Of a DNA stretch of 64,000 bases, positions 23,588 through 37,000 are shown one piece after another. Made by a program: the position numbers and the translations under genes. The notes below the pieces were generated by a model. It was not told where the DNA came from, ran no database searches, and saw only the letters and a list, made by a program, of their open reading frames with translations. The stretch spans positions 1,614,883 through 1,678,882 of the forward strand of contig NW_015622546.1 in the NCBI RefSeq assembly GCF_000835495.1, in the 5' to 3' direction. Each line of letters opens with the position of its first letter. The first letter of the stretch is position 1. This DNA comes from Cladophialophora immunda (taxonomy: Eukaryota > Ascomycota > Eurotiomycetes > Chaetothyriales > Herpotrichiellaceae).

Positions 23588-23635
23588 ATGCATGCATGCA
23601 TGCATGCACCATGATGTATGAATGTATGTATGTAT
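23588..23635. repeat. (ATGC)5 followed by (TATG)n
   Basis: Five perfect ATGC units at 23588-23607 followed within ten bases by an imperfect TATG tract. ATGC is self-complementary in steps, so the tract can form a hairpin or cruciform. Confidence 0.9.
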
Positions 23636-26600
23636 GATGGTCCCGTGCGCATTACCCTTCACCGCTTCGTTGCTCGCTCTGTCCACGGTATATTCCTCGC
23701 CCACAAACAAAAAGGGCATTGCGCGCAAGCAGACGTGTAGTGGAGCGGAGCCATGGGTGAGAAATCATTACAGCACTGCTGCACCTCTTGAGGGAGTCAT
23801 GCAAGCAGCAGCAGCACGACGAGATGCTGTGCCGCTGACACGGTCGGAAAATGCCATCCATCGCCATTCGAAAATGCGCGGCATTCGGCATATGCAAGGG
23901 ATAGAATATAGTTATTTGATGACATCAGGAACCAATTAAACCCACAACAAAGTCGCGCGCGTGATGCGACGGAGTGCAGAGCGCAAAGGGAGAAATACTC
24001 TTCCAATGTCCTCTCCCATACCTAGTTAGATATGTCGTTGAGGGATGTCAAAGGGTTATGGATGGTGTGAGAGCAAGTCTTGCTATGTCATGCAAGGGAG
24101 AGTGATCGTTGTCCCCACTCGGCTATAGAAACTGCTATTTCCCCAAGGTGAGCAGCCGGAATGATGCAAGAAGGTGGGACACATCTCTCCGCTGCTCCTT
24201 GACTTTCGAGGGAAGTGCCGCTGGCAACATCCCATGGCCTTGCTTGACCTTGCCTAGCCTTGCCTTGCCCTGCCACTCCATGACCGAATGAGTCCCGGAC
24301 GGACGGAATTGGCATGGGTTTTTCCCTCTCTCTGTGTCTCTCCTTTGCGTTCGTCTTGTGACAAGTATAGACAATACATGAAAGACATCACAAACCGGCC
24401 GCTTCTTTTCTCCGAAGATAGAATAAAAGGCACAACTAGCTTGCCCAAGCTTCGATGCCCCAGCAATCAGATAATGAGCTAGGTATTGGCCTGCTCGGTA
24501 TTGATCACCACACTCTCTCACCGACGAAATGAAACCATTTAGTCCTTTGTGAGCCCGAATAGCGGCCCCGTTCCCCGACAGCATGGTTCGCACTGTGGCC
24601 GAGAGGAGCTCGGAGAAATATAGACCTTGTGAGCATTAGCTAGTGCTGGTCACCAACGGCACAAAGACCCCATCTGCAAGCACAACCCAGAGAATCAACA
24701 TGGAAAAGAAGGAATCCGTGGCATGTGAAATCAGATTGCAAGATCTGGGGAAAAGGATTTCTTCAGAATCCCATTCAAACCACCCCTTATGCGTGCAGCC
24801 GTTGATGTAGATTAAAGGGGCTGTCCGCAGCGGAAGCAAAAGTTTCCTTTCGAATTGTTGGCAATACAGCTGCCCTGGAGACGGTCACAGGGCCAAGGAG
24901 GCAGTGACAGGATCATCGGTGATGTGGCAGAAAACTCCGAGTGGTTCTTTGAAGCCTCGCATTCTTGTCGCAAATTGGTTTGACGTTTGGGTAGATTCGC
25001 AGATCCGGGTAGAGGGGAACTTAAGCAGCAGGGTATCAAACTTCAGATGAAGCATAGAGCTTGAGGGATTTGTGGTAGCATTGGAAGATTGTGCGCATGT
25101 CCGGATGTTGAGGCTGTCCTAGCGGACGCGCATCAGAACTTCGGATCAAGCATTTGGAGAAGAAAGTTCAATGAGTGGTGGTTGAGGTAGTTCAGGTTAG
25201 TCACAGTTAATAATGGGCACTGAGTGGCAAAAGGCAGGGCACACCTAAGACACTGAGATTGAAGGCTGGAAACCTTCACCCGGGGCATAATACAAGGTCG
25301 CTCAAGAGCTGCGAAAGGGGGGGCCGGGCATGGGGTAGGGTAACTTTTGATTAAATGTGAGGGAGGGAATGGGATTGAGTTCCAAGAGACGCCATAAAAC
25401 GCCACTCCAGGGAGGGTATTTGCCCAAAAAGAACAATGTGCTTGTTGGCAGTGACGATGGTGCTCTCGCAATACGAGGGCGTTGCACGAATGGCAAGGCT
25501 GCGAGAAGCGAGTAGCCTACCAGATGGTCTGTTGCATCTCCGAGATGGCACCCATGACGAATTTGGGGGTGAATGGACAACCGGCATGTGCCACCATCGA
25601 CCAGCTTGTGCAAAATGGGCCCCGGCCTCCTGCAAGTCGTTGAGTGACCACCAGGCTATCTGTGAGCGCCCGTGTTCCCCGCCATACCCGGCATATGCAG
25701 ACGCAATGGTCCGCCCGGGGCGAGTTGAGTTCAGCTGCAGTCGGCGGCCCAGCAGCTGGCATCGAAAGCGTCGAGCAGAGACTACTCGTAGCAAGCGGCC
25801 ATGGGGAAAGGGACCCCAGGAAGGGGAACCTTAAACCAGGAGTTTGGGTGGCTTTGAGCCATCCGAAGCGACCAAGGCCAGCCCATTCGTTGGTCGGTGG
25901 CAGCTCCGGGACAACGGTCTGCGACTGTGCGGTTCCGAGTGTCCCACCTAATATTGAACCGGGTGAAAAGCCGGTGTCCGGGGGCGCGCCAGGCCAGTGG
26001 GAAAGTCTGGGAGGCCTACAAGGGAGGGTTGTCTCTGCGTCAGGATTTGCTGAATCGACAAGCTGCCGTTCCCATTCGAGATGGAGGTTTGTCTCGAGAG
26101 GCCGATCACTTGCTCGATTGTGTCCGACCGTTGCTCTTGGTAGCGTGACCAGTGTCGACCCAAACTTGATCGAAATGTGATAGTTGCGAGAGGATTGAGC
26201 ACACCGAGGGCTGCAAATGCAATGCTCCCGCGAGCTTCACGGGAAAAGGTAGCCGACGAATGAAGAGGAGATTCGATCATTTAACCACCATTGAAGCAAA
26301 AGCCCCGAGGCACAGAGGGGTCGCGGATGCCACTGAATGGACGCCTCTTAAGCCACAAACGCATGGGAGGTAGGGCCCTAACCGAATGCCGAGAATTGAA
26401 ACTCGAGGGTCAAGGAACACATTACAGTGTGGCTTCGGGGAAGGCTGCATCGTAGGCTTGGTGGGCGTAAAGCCGGGACCTTTGAGTTGAACGCGGTCGA
26501 CTGCATGCAGAAAGCATAGCAAAGATCACAGTCCAATTCCCTCTCAGACCCAGATGGGACGCTCAGGAAAGATGCCCGTGCAGCCAAACAAGGCGCTTGA

Positions 26601-28876
26601 AATATGGATCGATAGTTGCCCGGTGAATGCGCTGCATTCGGACCATTCGATGGATCGGTACCAGAACGTCGGAGCGACGAAGATTCCACATTCCTCCACA
26701 GCATCCTGGACACACAAAGAGAAAGCTACCTGATTTCGCGGTGCTTTCGTGGCCAGCGACCACACACCCACACACTCACCCCAAGTTCGGGAGCGACACG
26801 TACTGTAGCATCGGGGCATGTTGTTGAACAAGACCAAGGGGGGGTGAGGTAAGTCGGATGCGTAGGGAAATGATCTTCTCGGCGCGCAACCTGGGCACAT
26901 GTCAAGGCAAGATTTGCAAGCTGGCCGAAGCGGACATGGGTTCCCAGTTCCACGTGCAGATCGAGAAAAAGATGCTCCTCTCGCTGCTGTCCAGCTGACT
27001 CGTCTCCGGACCACTTACCGTCTTTGTTTTTTCTGCCCTCTGGCCTCTGGATGGGCTTTACCTTGCAACCGCGCTTATGGAGATGCTCCTGCTCCTGCTC
27101 CCCCACTCAGGTAGCGTCAACGGGGAAGCGGAAGGCTGCTGAAGAAGGGTGACATGCTTACTCGACCTGCTCCGGGACAGAGTGTACCAGTAGTGGCTGG
27201 GAGAGATTACCTTTTTGGCGGAATTCCACCTTGGCCTCTTGGTCCGCCAATCGCCGCGGTATGATGCTTGAATGCTTTCCATTCGCTCGAGTCGAGTCAG
27301 CTGCTTTGACGAATTTTGGGGGCATTCGAGTACGGAGTATAGCAGGGAGCTTGAGGGCGTTGATACTTTCCAGGGTGATTATGTTGGTCAGTCACATTGA
27401 CACTCTTAGCGAAAGCATGTCTCTGTCGCACCTGGTCCAAAGCAAACACTACCACCCAGCCAGTCGCTAACTCTTCCCTGGATCGAAGGGATGGATTGCC
27501 CTACGGCGGAGGTTAGATGTGGCTGAGGCGAAAACAATCCTCCATAGGACCAAGGGCAAATGTTATTATTGGCATGTGACCGCAAAGCAGCTTCCAGACC
27601 ATCGAATACATTTATCCATCTGTCTCACATGCCACTAGCAGTGATGAGTGGCCAGTTTGTTGTTTGGGGAAAGGGAAAAAGGAAAAAGAAAAGAACAGGT
27701 ACTATGTATCTCCGACCTTTTGAGTTGTTTGGTCCAGAGGGATGTACACGATCCCAACGAGAGTTTCCTGATGGGTGATGATTTGGATGCCTGGCCCAAG
27801 GAACCTTGATGCCTAGACGGGCTGTCTCCTGGGGGTGATCGGAGGCCCAAGAAAGATGCCAGATGGGCTGTGTGGGTGGTGCCCAAGGGGGCCGGGGCCC
27901 CTACGAGCAACCCACTTGTGATGCCCTAGGCACTATTGGTTTAACGGAGGGGCCCCCATCGTGGTAGCCAACAATCAGCTCCGAGCACTCCCCGAGCATC
28001 TCTCTCGGTCATTACATCTGATACCAGTGGGTTCTAGTGTATTCACTAAAACTGGTCTTTTTGCCCCCCCCTCCCCCCTTGCCTCCCCCCAAATCCCTCT
28101 TCCCCTTGCCCCTTCTAGGCTTTCTCCCACTTTTTTCCCTCGTGTCTCGAACCTTGCACCCCCGGCCAATAACCACCTAGCCAAAGGCTCAAATCTGCAG
28201 TCACCTTTCTCACTTGGGGCTTGTTGGCTCGCCCACTGCGTCTCCTCCTGCCCTCTCGAACTTCTGGTCAGTCCTGGTCTATCGACCCGAGCGCCGGTCC
28301 TCTGCCACCTCCTCCACCCCATCCTCTTGCTCCCCCCCTCGCACCCCTGCTCGCTTTTTTCGTGCCTTGTGCCCTGGTTTTGCTCCTTCTGCAACTCACC
28401 ACCTCGACCATTGCCCCCCTGCAAGTCGCACACCTGGTCCGGACTTGTGGTCCTTATACCGGTCGTCCCCATCCGCAAAGCCCCATCACCATTTCTTCAC
28501 CACACGTCTCTTCAACTAACCGCGCTCTCACACATTACATACCTACACCTCTGCTCACATCCTCCTCACAATCCTTCCTCCTCAATACACACTTCGTTCG
28601 ACCTCGACATCCGTCTCACCGACTTTTACCTCAGCCTCTGTCAAGTCGTCGGTTGCGTCCAGTCCTCTGAACACGTCCGTTCTGAATCGGCCCGAGGTCT
28701 CGCATTGCGTCACAAGCCGATCCCACCCAATTCCCACCCGTTTGCGGTCTTGCAACCTCCTGCCAACCGCCAGCGCCAGCGCCGTCCTCTCTATTTGATC
28801 CTCCTCTAGAATCCGTGATTTGGCGTCTCATCAACCTCGTTTCTCTCCTGCCCAGTCCGCGAAGTCTCCCGTTACG

Positions 28877-30547
28877 ATGCCACCGCGCAAAATCCCCCAT
28901 GTCCTGTGCCTGGACAGGGGCAAGATGCACCACATCGATCCTTCCAATGCCTGCAGTTTAATGGCAATGTGGTCCATGTTCTCAAAATGCTCAGATACCC
29001 TAGACGAAGGCCCACGGTTAGAGAACTTGAGCTGGCGGATATGGTCGCGAGAGTCATTATGTGTGACACCTATTGACTCCTCTCCCCCGAGGGCGAGCCA
29101 AGTGCCCTCCCTCTCGAATTCATGGTCGTCAGACGACAGTCTGAGCGAAGGACGATGCAGTCCTGTCCACGCCAGGACGAGGTCCAGATCACCTCCACAA
29201 GACGACTGCGCCAGCTCTCTCTCCAAGTCTCGACACCTGAGCCCCATTACACTAGAAAAGATTGTCGCTTCAATACAGGAGAAGACCGATCTGTGTCCGC
29301 TGTCTCCCTCGCTCGAGGCCAGCCGTCCTTTCACTAAGGTGCCGACCCTGGAAAAGCAGGGCTCGGACAACCCAAAGAATGGAACCGAAGCCCGACCTCA
29401 ACCTGTGTTGAAACCCCTTCAAGATTCCACCGACTCGTGCCTCTCCGCCACCACGACCACAACACTAAGCACAGCTCGTCAGAGTGAGCATCGTGATTCC
29501 GACACTTCGGTATCCTCGGAAGGACTCATTCCAAGCGGTTCGGTGGTCCACGGATTTTCCCCTGTAGCATCCTCGTGCCGTTCTCGAAAGGCCAGCTTGG
29601 GTGTCAAGCCGACCCCCGCTCTGACCAAGGCCATTCCTCCACCCAGAGGTGCGCTAAAATCAACAGCAATGTTTACATTAGGAGGCTCTTCGGAAGATGA
29701 TGAATCTTCATTCGAACAGCGAGTGCTGTCTGTCAGAGCTCCTCCGCAAAGAAGTTCACTCTCTCAGAGTTTGAGCAAACAGAATCTGTCGGAACGCAAG
29801 AGTGATTTGCCGCCCAAAAGAACTTCTTTCCGGGATGTCGTCGCCGAGCGGAGAATACAGGAAGATGCTGAAAATGACGAGGGGGCTATCGCAAGCAGTG
29901 ACGATGAAGACGACACCGACGAAGTTATGGAATCAGCCATTGATGAGGACGAGGAAGACGGCGATGACTGGGAAGACTCGACTTCGGACGATGGAAAGGT
30001 GGTTCAAGAACCTCATCTTTTCCGCCGCGTGGACAGCCGCAGTGTGTTGCCATCACGGCGCTCCATGTTGACCTTGGCCTTGAACAAGGGCCAGGCTGGG
30101 CTCGCCCACGCATATTCCCAACCTACACTTCATCGGTCTCGGCAAACGTCGCCTCCACAAGGACCCTCATTCGCAAATTCGCCCGAAGAAGAGGACGGCA
30201 TGATGATGCAAACGTCCAATCGGCGACCTATTGCCATTCCACCCCCCAAATCATCCTCCAAACCTGTGGCTCATTCGCCCAGGACGACAAGACGTAACAT
30301 GCTGTCTACGGAATTGACCGAATCTCTCCGAAAGAACCTCCTCTGGGAGAGACAACAGAAATCTCAAACTGTCAATGCTTTTCTGAAGCGGAGCAGAAAC
30401 GCCCAGTCGATGGCGAATCTCTCATCTGCTGCTGCTCAGGCCGGAGGTCCAGCCCAACCTCCAGCTCCCGCTCCCGTGGCGGATTTGTCAAAGGACGATT
30501 CCTGGACCTTTGATAACACCTGGGAATACCATACCAAAGGCTGGTAG
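28877..30547 (+). CDS. AreA GATA-like (DUF1752) / DUF3295 domain regulator
   Basis: A single exon of 556 residues. Near the N terminus the sequence LENLSWRIWSRESLC matches the short AreA-GATA-like region (DUF1752, Pfam PF08550) shared by fungal nitrogen and nutrient regulators. The remainder matches the DUF3295 pattern: Ser-rich linkers, an acidic block near 350-380, and a conserved C terminus with STELTESLRKNLLWERQQ and a final KGW. There is no zinc finger and no enzyme motif, so it is more likely a regulator or adaptor than a DNA binder. The ATG at 28877 is the first in frame and begins the conserved segment. It lies alone between two very gene-poor stretches and has a long pyrimidine-rich upstream region, which suggests complex control. 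The specific pathway is not known from sequence. Confidence 0.85.
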   Translation: MPPRKIPHVLCLDRGKMHHIDPSNACSLMAMWSMFSKCSDTLDEGPRLENLSWRIWSRESLCVTPIDSSPPRASQVPSLSNSWSSDDSLSEGRCSPVHARTRSRSPPQDDCASSLSKSRHLSPITLEKIVASIQEKTDLCPLSPSLEASRPFTKVPTLEKQGSDNPKNGTEARPQPVLKPLQDSTDSCLSATTTTTLSTARQSEHRDSDTSVSSEGLIPSGSVVHGFSPVASSCRSRKASLGVKPTPALTKAIPPPRGALKSTAMFTLGGSSEDDESSFEQRVLSVRAPPQRSSLSQSLSKQNLSERKSDLPPKRTSFRDVVAERRIQEDAENDEGAIASSDDEDDTDEVMESAIDEDEEDGDDWEDSTSDDGKVVQEPHLFRRVDSRSVLPSRRSMLTLALNKGQAGLAHAYSQPTLHRSRQTSPPQGPSFANSPEEEDGMMMQTSNRRPIAIPPPKSSSKPVAHSPRTTRRNMLSTELTESLRKNLLWERQQKSQTVNAFLKRSRNAQSMANLSSAAAQAGGPAQPPAPAPVADLSKDDSWTFDNTWEYHTKGW

Positions 30548-31256
30548 ACTGGGGGCAGCGAGAGACTCATCTCTTGAATTTTTGATATTCTTGCGCTATT
30601 TTTGTTTCCATCTGCGTTCCGAGCGGTGATCATGTTGTTCATGTGCTTTACGACCATTTTACACCACACTTTACGAATTGGCGAGTCCGGAAAAGGGCGA
30701 GGATGGTGAGGCCTGGTCCCATCCCTGTACAAAGGCGCATTTCGGACCATATTCTTTTTATGGAGGGCGGCTCAAAAGTGACCATCGTTTTTATTGTCAT
30801 GTTGAATGAATGGAGCTAGATACAATTGACCTCAAACCTTGCCGGCTACGGAAAAGAGGTATCGGCTCATCAATGGGTAATGCTCTGCTACTCATCTACA
30901 TTGTACTATACCACGAATATACCAGATAGCTCGGGCTAGTTCGCTGCATGTAGTTGGCTGAAGGAGAAGAGAAGCGAGAGAAGTTGTACCATTAGCAGCA
31001 GATCCAATCAGACCCAACCCATATTCTTTGCTTGACGCTTTTCTGTCGCACATAATAATATCAGGTAATATGTTTTTGATTTTGCTGGTTGTTGGACGTG
31101 GTGATTGGCCCAACGGCATGCCTGACATGGCTTTGATGACTTGTCCACTCTTGTGCATGGTGGTGTGCTCATGTGAGTCTCTTTTGCCAGCCTGGCCATC
31201 GAGCTCATTTGCCAATTTCCCGGCCGGGACCATTTCCAGCGGTTGCGTGTGAGTGA

Positions 31257-31274
31257 GTGTGTGTGTGTGTGTGT
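31257..31274. repeat. (GT)9 microsatellite
   Basis: Nine perfect GT units downstream of the DUF3295 gene. Confidence 0.95.
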
Positions 31275-32255
31275 CCCGGACACGTCAATCGGGCACGGAG
31301 GGAGTCAGTACGGCCACCAGGTCCATCACGGCGGCCATCATCATTTGCCGAGTCCACTGTCAAGTGGTTCTAGCAAGTTTCACGGCTAAAATCCCCTGAG
31401 GTTGAAATTCTGCAAGAGCGCGTGAGCGGAACAGCGGTATTGAGGCCCAGCTGGGATGGAATGGAAGGGCATGGAACTACCTCCTCACGAGAATGTAATG
31501 GTTACATGTGGTGCCTTCTTGCAGGGTGGATAATATACGACAGTACCGTGTAAGAGAACAATCTATTCAAGTGACCTTGCCACGCAAGGAGGACGCAGGA
31601 ACGTTACCTTCGGCGGTCCCTGTGTGTGTACTACTGTGTACAAACATTGGTAGGGGGCAGCGAGTAGGTATGACTATGGAGAAAGGGGATGTACTCCGTA
31701 CTCCTACCGCAACTCGCCAAGTACTACTCGGTACTAACTTGGTCCCTTTTCCAAAGTTCCTTTCTTTGGCTCGCTGACCCAAGTGCCGAAAGCAATTCAT
31801 TGCGATTTCCGGGATCTGGCACAGCAGCCCGCTTTCCCCCCTCTCCATCTAGTCTGCCAACGAAGAAGGGGGGGGATGAACAGCACCGAACACGGCCAAC
31901 GAGCGCGAATACGCACACAAAAGAGAGAGAGAGCGAGAGATTGCAAAAAAAATGTAAAATACAAAGGGTCAGAGCGAAAACGGGCCCCGTTGCGAAACCG
32001 GGGAAGCCGATTCTCTGGGTTTGTTACTACTGGTAGGAGGAGGTTATTGTACCTGATGACCTGAAAAGAAAATGTGTCGGGCGCCCGTTTTCGTGAGGCT
32101 GAAACGAAACGGGGACCGTTTTCGTCGCCCTGTTGTTTCTTATTCGGCGCCTGGGCCCTCCCTTCTCTGGCCCGTGACCGACTGTAGAAGCTACCTACAA
32201 GTAGGGCTAAGAGGTTTTGTTTGTTGTTGTCGATGCCTGACCCGGCGCCGGATCC

Positions 32256-32275
32256 GAGCGAGCGAGCGAGCGAGC
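32256..32275. repeat. (GAGC)5 microsatellite
   Basis: Five perfect four-base units. Confidence 0.95.
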
Positions 32276-32765
32276 AATTCTCGTCGGGACTTGTTCCTAG
32301 CTGAACCTGGGAGTTCCCCTTAGCTTGAGGCAAAGGTGCCGCTACAAAGTTGCGAGGTACGAGGTACAATGCCGAGGGCCGTCGCTCAACATGCTGACTA
32401 GGCTATTTATCCGGCAAGCGACTCCAGAGAGGGGGGGTTGTTGGCCTGTTTGGCGGGTTTTGCCAGAACCAGACACCAAACGACAGGGTTTGACACAGTA
32501 AAGGCCCCGGAAAGAAAAACGCAAACCACATAGAAAAGGAAAGAAGAGAGGAGGCGAACGAGGGAATGGTGGATGGTGGATGGTAACCCGACGATAAATC
32601 GCCGGCCATGTGACCTTCCAAACGCGCCCCCGGTAATTCCACCCTTCAAAAAGGGTCAAGCCTCGCTCCTCCACCGCGCTTCGCATTCTTTTTCCGTGCC
32701 TCGCCGCCTGGCGCTTGTGGGTAAAAGATGGGTAGTGGCGGGAATGTATGGATGGATGGATGAAA

Positions 32766-32785
32766 GGCAGGCAGGCAGGCAGGCA
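32766..32785. repeat. (GGCA)5 microsatellite
   Basis: Five perfect units, directly after a short GGAT tract at about 32750-32762. Confidence 0.95.
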
Positions 32786-33310
32786 GGCCGGCCTTCCTGG
32801 GCTCGAATGCCACGGGGTTATGGAATGATTAATGATTCTGAGACAAGGGGATCTTATAGACAATAGCTAGTAGTGTAACTTAGCTTGAAGGGAAGGTTCA
32901 GGCCTGCAGAATTCGAGAGAGGAGAACTGGGCCAACGAAAAGAGACGACGACACACCATTACCACCCACACCGTTGAACACTTCAGCGCATAGAACACGG
33001 CACAGAAAGCGGGGGAGATGATTAAGCTGCCCTTCCCCAGCCCGGGTAGAGATGGAAGAATGGAACATGGCCCGGCAGGCGCCCGGAAGAAGTAATAGTG
33101 AGTGATGGTGAAAAAAAACGAGATGGTCATGATGGTGGATGGAGGTGGGACACATTCCGGGGGTGTCCTTCCAGCCTCCCTTCACACCACGGAACGAAGA
33201 AGAATGGTTCAGAAAGTACGACAAGTTGGAGGAGAGGGGGCGCATAAGCAAAGAAGCTGAAGTGAGATTTGCGGTGTGGTATACAGGACGGTGCGGTTGC
33301 TGGGTGTCGT

Positions 33311-33330
33311 GGTGTGGTGTGGTGTGGTGT
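33311..33330. repeat. (GGTGT)4 repeat
   Basis: Four perfect five-base units. Confidence 0.95.
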
Positions 33331-34052
33331 TGGTCTCCACGACTCACGAGTCAGTCCAGGGTGCGGATGTGGACGCCCGGATGAGGCACCTAACACGCCT
33401 CCTTGTAGGTACATGCTCGGTACTCGGTACCTACCCAATGAATCTTCGGCACATCATGGACGGGGCACGGAGGCACATCAAATGACTAAGGACACCTGGG
33501 GTAATACCTGGAGGCATGTACTCGGTCCTTTCCTCGTGCCTGCAAAGTCAGGGTTTAGGCGGAGAGTCCAAGCACCGCCTAGCAACAACAACTAGAACAG
33601 CTTGAACAACGGCATTGTTGGTCGGTACGTGCGAGGTACTCGGTACATACAAGTTCCTCCCTAAGCAAACCTCCCCTTGGCCTAGCCTTGTCAAGGCTTC
33701 GGTACCGAGGAACCATTGTTCCAGGTACCTACCTACCTACGTGTATGTCCCTACAAGGTTACTCCACACAAAAGTCACAAGTGACAAGTAACTCTATACC
33801 AAGCGGTAATATTCCTGAACTACCAAGCACCTACTATCTCCTCTCCTTTGACAAGTCTAGGTACCTAGGTAGTAGCGTGACGGTTCCCCTTCCCAGTACG
33901 GAGCCACGGAACCCGTTCACCCAGTACAGTAGTAGTACTCGGTGACTTGGACAAGGGGAACATACGGAGAACATGTGAGAAGACAAACGACTAACAAACA
34001 CACGGCACGGAAGGCGTGCGGGAGGGCTGAAGAGGAAATTGGAACGGCCGAC

Positions 34053-34072
34053 AGGCCAGGCCAGGCCAGGCC
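34053..34072. repeat. (AGGCC)4 repeat
   Basis: Four perfect five-base units. An (ACTCG)3 tract lies about 140 bases downstream. Confidence 0.95.
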
Positions 34073-37000
34073 ACCGCACCGAGGCCAGCAGAAGCTTATT
34101 ACTCTTTGGTGACAAAGTACGAGGTGCAACAGGTGCGAAGTAGCGGGTACCTACCACGCCCGCCAGCAATGGGTGGAGAGGGAGGTACCCGGGACCTAGA
34201 GGGGGCCTGGACTCGACTCGACTCGACTACTGGGACCTGGACTGGATTGTTGAGGCCCCCGCGAAAAGTTCTGGGCGCGCGCCCCCCCCCTGCCCCTCCG
34301 AGCCCTTCCCACGACATCCCCGTTGGTCCGTTCGGTAAGCTGTCTCCAGGAGGGCAGGGTTTCTGAGGGCGAATAAACAGGGGAAATAGTTAGACGGAGA
34401 GGGGGGGGTTGTGATTATTCATTTTTGGTCGTACGTTTTCCCCCAATCCTACAGTCAGGCGGACAGAGGCCAAAGGGGGAAATGGACCTCGTCGAAGGAG
34501 TCGGATGCGATGGAGGGGGTGGGAAAAGTGCGGAGATACGGGAGAGCAATGGCGACCTGACGAATCGTTGATGGGGTAAAATCACGAGAAGAGAAAAGAG
34601 AGCACGAAACAACCCCCCCTGGCCTACTGCAGCGGGTGATTCTTCAAACCTGCTGACACTTTTCAAAGGCGCAGCGGGATCAAGTGGTGAAGATCAAACG
34701 TGCAGAGACTCAGCTTTTGCTTCTCGCCTCGAAGCAAAGCCAGGCGCGGCCTAGAGCCATCATGTGAGGCTGAGTCCATGTCCACAAGGGTTCCAACGTC
34801 CCCAACGCCCATGGTCCACAATGGCCGTGGATGCGTGCCGACAACAATCCCGGCGTTCAATGATAACCACAAAGTAGAACAAGTGAGCTCTAGTTCGTCC
34901 GAGAGGAACTACAATGCTAAGCCATCGTGCTTGGTCCCTCGTTGTCCAGAACGGCAGAAACCTGGAGTGCAGGTCTAGAACATGCCAGATATTGTGGGGT
35001 ACATGGGCTGGCATTTCTTCATGCGCGTGCAAACACTGCGCTGGCACCGGATGGGCCGGCGCTCGCTTGTCAACACACCATCCCCAGTGTTCAAAGGAGT
35101 TCGTTATTGGAGGGCAAGGACGAAACTGTTTGACGGACGATCAGACGAGACGGCTCGAAGCGAGCAGGCCTGGATTTCTTTGCACCCTTTCCCTGTCCGA
35201 GGGAGCATTCGATTTGATTACCTTTGAAAAACGGCCCTGCTGCGATTGGCTGCTTCAAACGTCCAACAGGAAACGGGGAATATTTACTACCATGGGCAGG
35301 ACGGCCACAGCAGCGTGTCTGGGTATCCATTGGCCCCGAAAACGAGGGCTGGTTGGTGGAGCACGGGACAAAATTCTGCATGTACCTGTAGTGATCAGCA
35401 GATGGACAAGAGCCCTCGTTCTCCAGCGATGCGAACATCGATTGACGGAAAAGCAAGAGTTGTGACCAAGCAAAAGCCACCACTGATTTTTCTCCCAATC
35501 TGGAATCCATCCATCTTCCCGAGAGTGGTTCGATATTTCTGCAGATTCCAGCGGCTGATTGGAGCCGAATTGATGGACGCCTTTGGAGACTTCCCGTGCG
35601 AGCCGCAAAGACAAATACTCGGCTTCACGTGATGATATAGCTGAAATCGAACCAGTATCATCTCGGTCTAGCACGAACCGACGTGCATTAACAAGACCCC
35701 CTGGACGTTCGAGTATGCAGGGGGGCCCCTTGTTACAGACGAATCCATGAATGCGGAACTCGGCCTTACGTACAGGAAGTCCCCGCTTGCACATGCAAGA
35801 AAAACACCCAGCCTGTCAATTTTGTTCGATTTTTTCTTCCATCGTGACGCGCAATCTCCCTCAGAATGGCGAGATCGAAAATCCAGACTGGGGCAAATGT
35901 CGAGGCGCCCGCCAATCCATCCGTGGGTCCTGGACAGCTGTCCAGCAATACACGGTCCATGTGTAATTGTATCGGTCAGAATGAATGTTCACTTGCCACG
36001 GTCATGACCTCAAGAATCGTACCAGGCCTACTGGCCTCGAGCCATCACGCCCACCGAGAGGGTTTTCTCTGCAGGGTCAAACGTTCATATGCACCTCCCG
36101 GGAAATTTTCCTGTTGTAGCTTACGTCGAGGATTCGGAATTGTGGCTCATTCATCCCAACCGCCGAACCACCGAGTCCGCAACCGGAGTTCCGAGATGAG
36201 TTGTCCACAGGAGAAAACGCCGATTGACTTCCCAAAGAACTCTCAAGCACCGACCTCTGTTATATGATTCGGCAACAATCCCTACCTGTTTGTTCCGATC
36301 CATATTCGTCGTCCCGGCGGGGAAGGCTTTCCGGAAACCGAGGTTTAGGCTGCCTCGATTACTTTGGACTGACCAAGATCGTCGTCGGCGATACTGGGTA
36401 TAACAGGTTCAGGCCTGGAGGCGGTATTGTGTGTTCCCGTAGATGTCTGGGGTTGACTTTGTCCCATCATGTTTTAAAAAGGGGCTCCAAACTCACCAGG
36501 CCAATACCGATGAGTCCTGAACATGAACGGAAAAGGCCATTGCGAAGTTTGTAGGTCCCAAGATTTGGGTCTTGTGCCGAGGATCAGGAATCGTTTCGCC
36601 ATTCGACGTGAACTTGCAGGAGCAGCATCACCTGGGCTCCCAGATGCAGTTACATACCTCTTCATCTACGCGATGCCACTCATGAGATGCAAGAGTGCAG
36701 CAAGCTGAATAGCAACGACCAGGAAAGGACAGCCCAGGCGGTGCGGCGAGAACACATCACACGCAGGAGCGGTGTTCCAGAGATTCAAGGCATCAACATG
36801 GATATGCTCTGGTAGATAATTGCGAGATGCTTGCTGCCTTCGTTGCAACAAGGGAGCCGACCATTCATGTCTGCAGACGTGCTCCCACTCCATGCAGAGG
36901 GCTAGTATCGCCTTGATACTAGAGAAGGGGCGTGGATCGGTTGACGGGTCAGCTGTTCAATGACTTGTTCTTGCTGACAGCCATGTAGCGCTACGCCAGG

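Larger units (their letters stand above)
21957..28876. other. Gene-poor region of about 7 kb
   Basis: I see no supportable gene on either strand, including with splicing in mind. The stretch holds several simple repeats near 23.2-23.6 kb (listed separately), a tRNA 3'-half-like hairpin at about 22935-22965, and, from about 28040 to 28860, a strongly pyrimidine-rich plus strand that is probably the promoter and long leader of the next gene. Base composition is not AT-rich, so heavy RIP decay is not evident. Confidence 0.5.

Noticed and set aside
35866..36267. 133-codon plus-strand frame with an ATG
   Set aside because: No domain, no codon pattern like the neighbours and no promoter or splice signals that support it.
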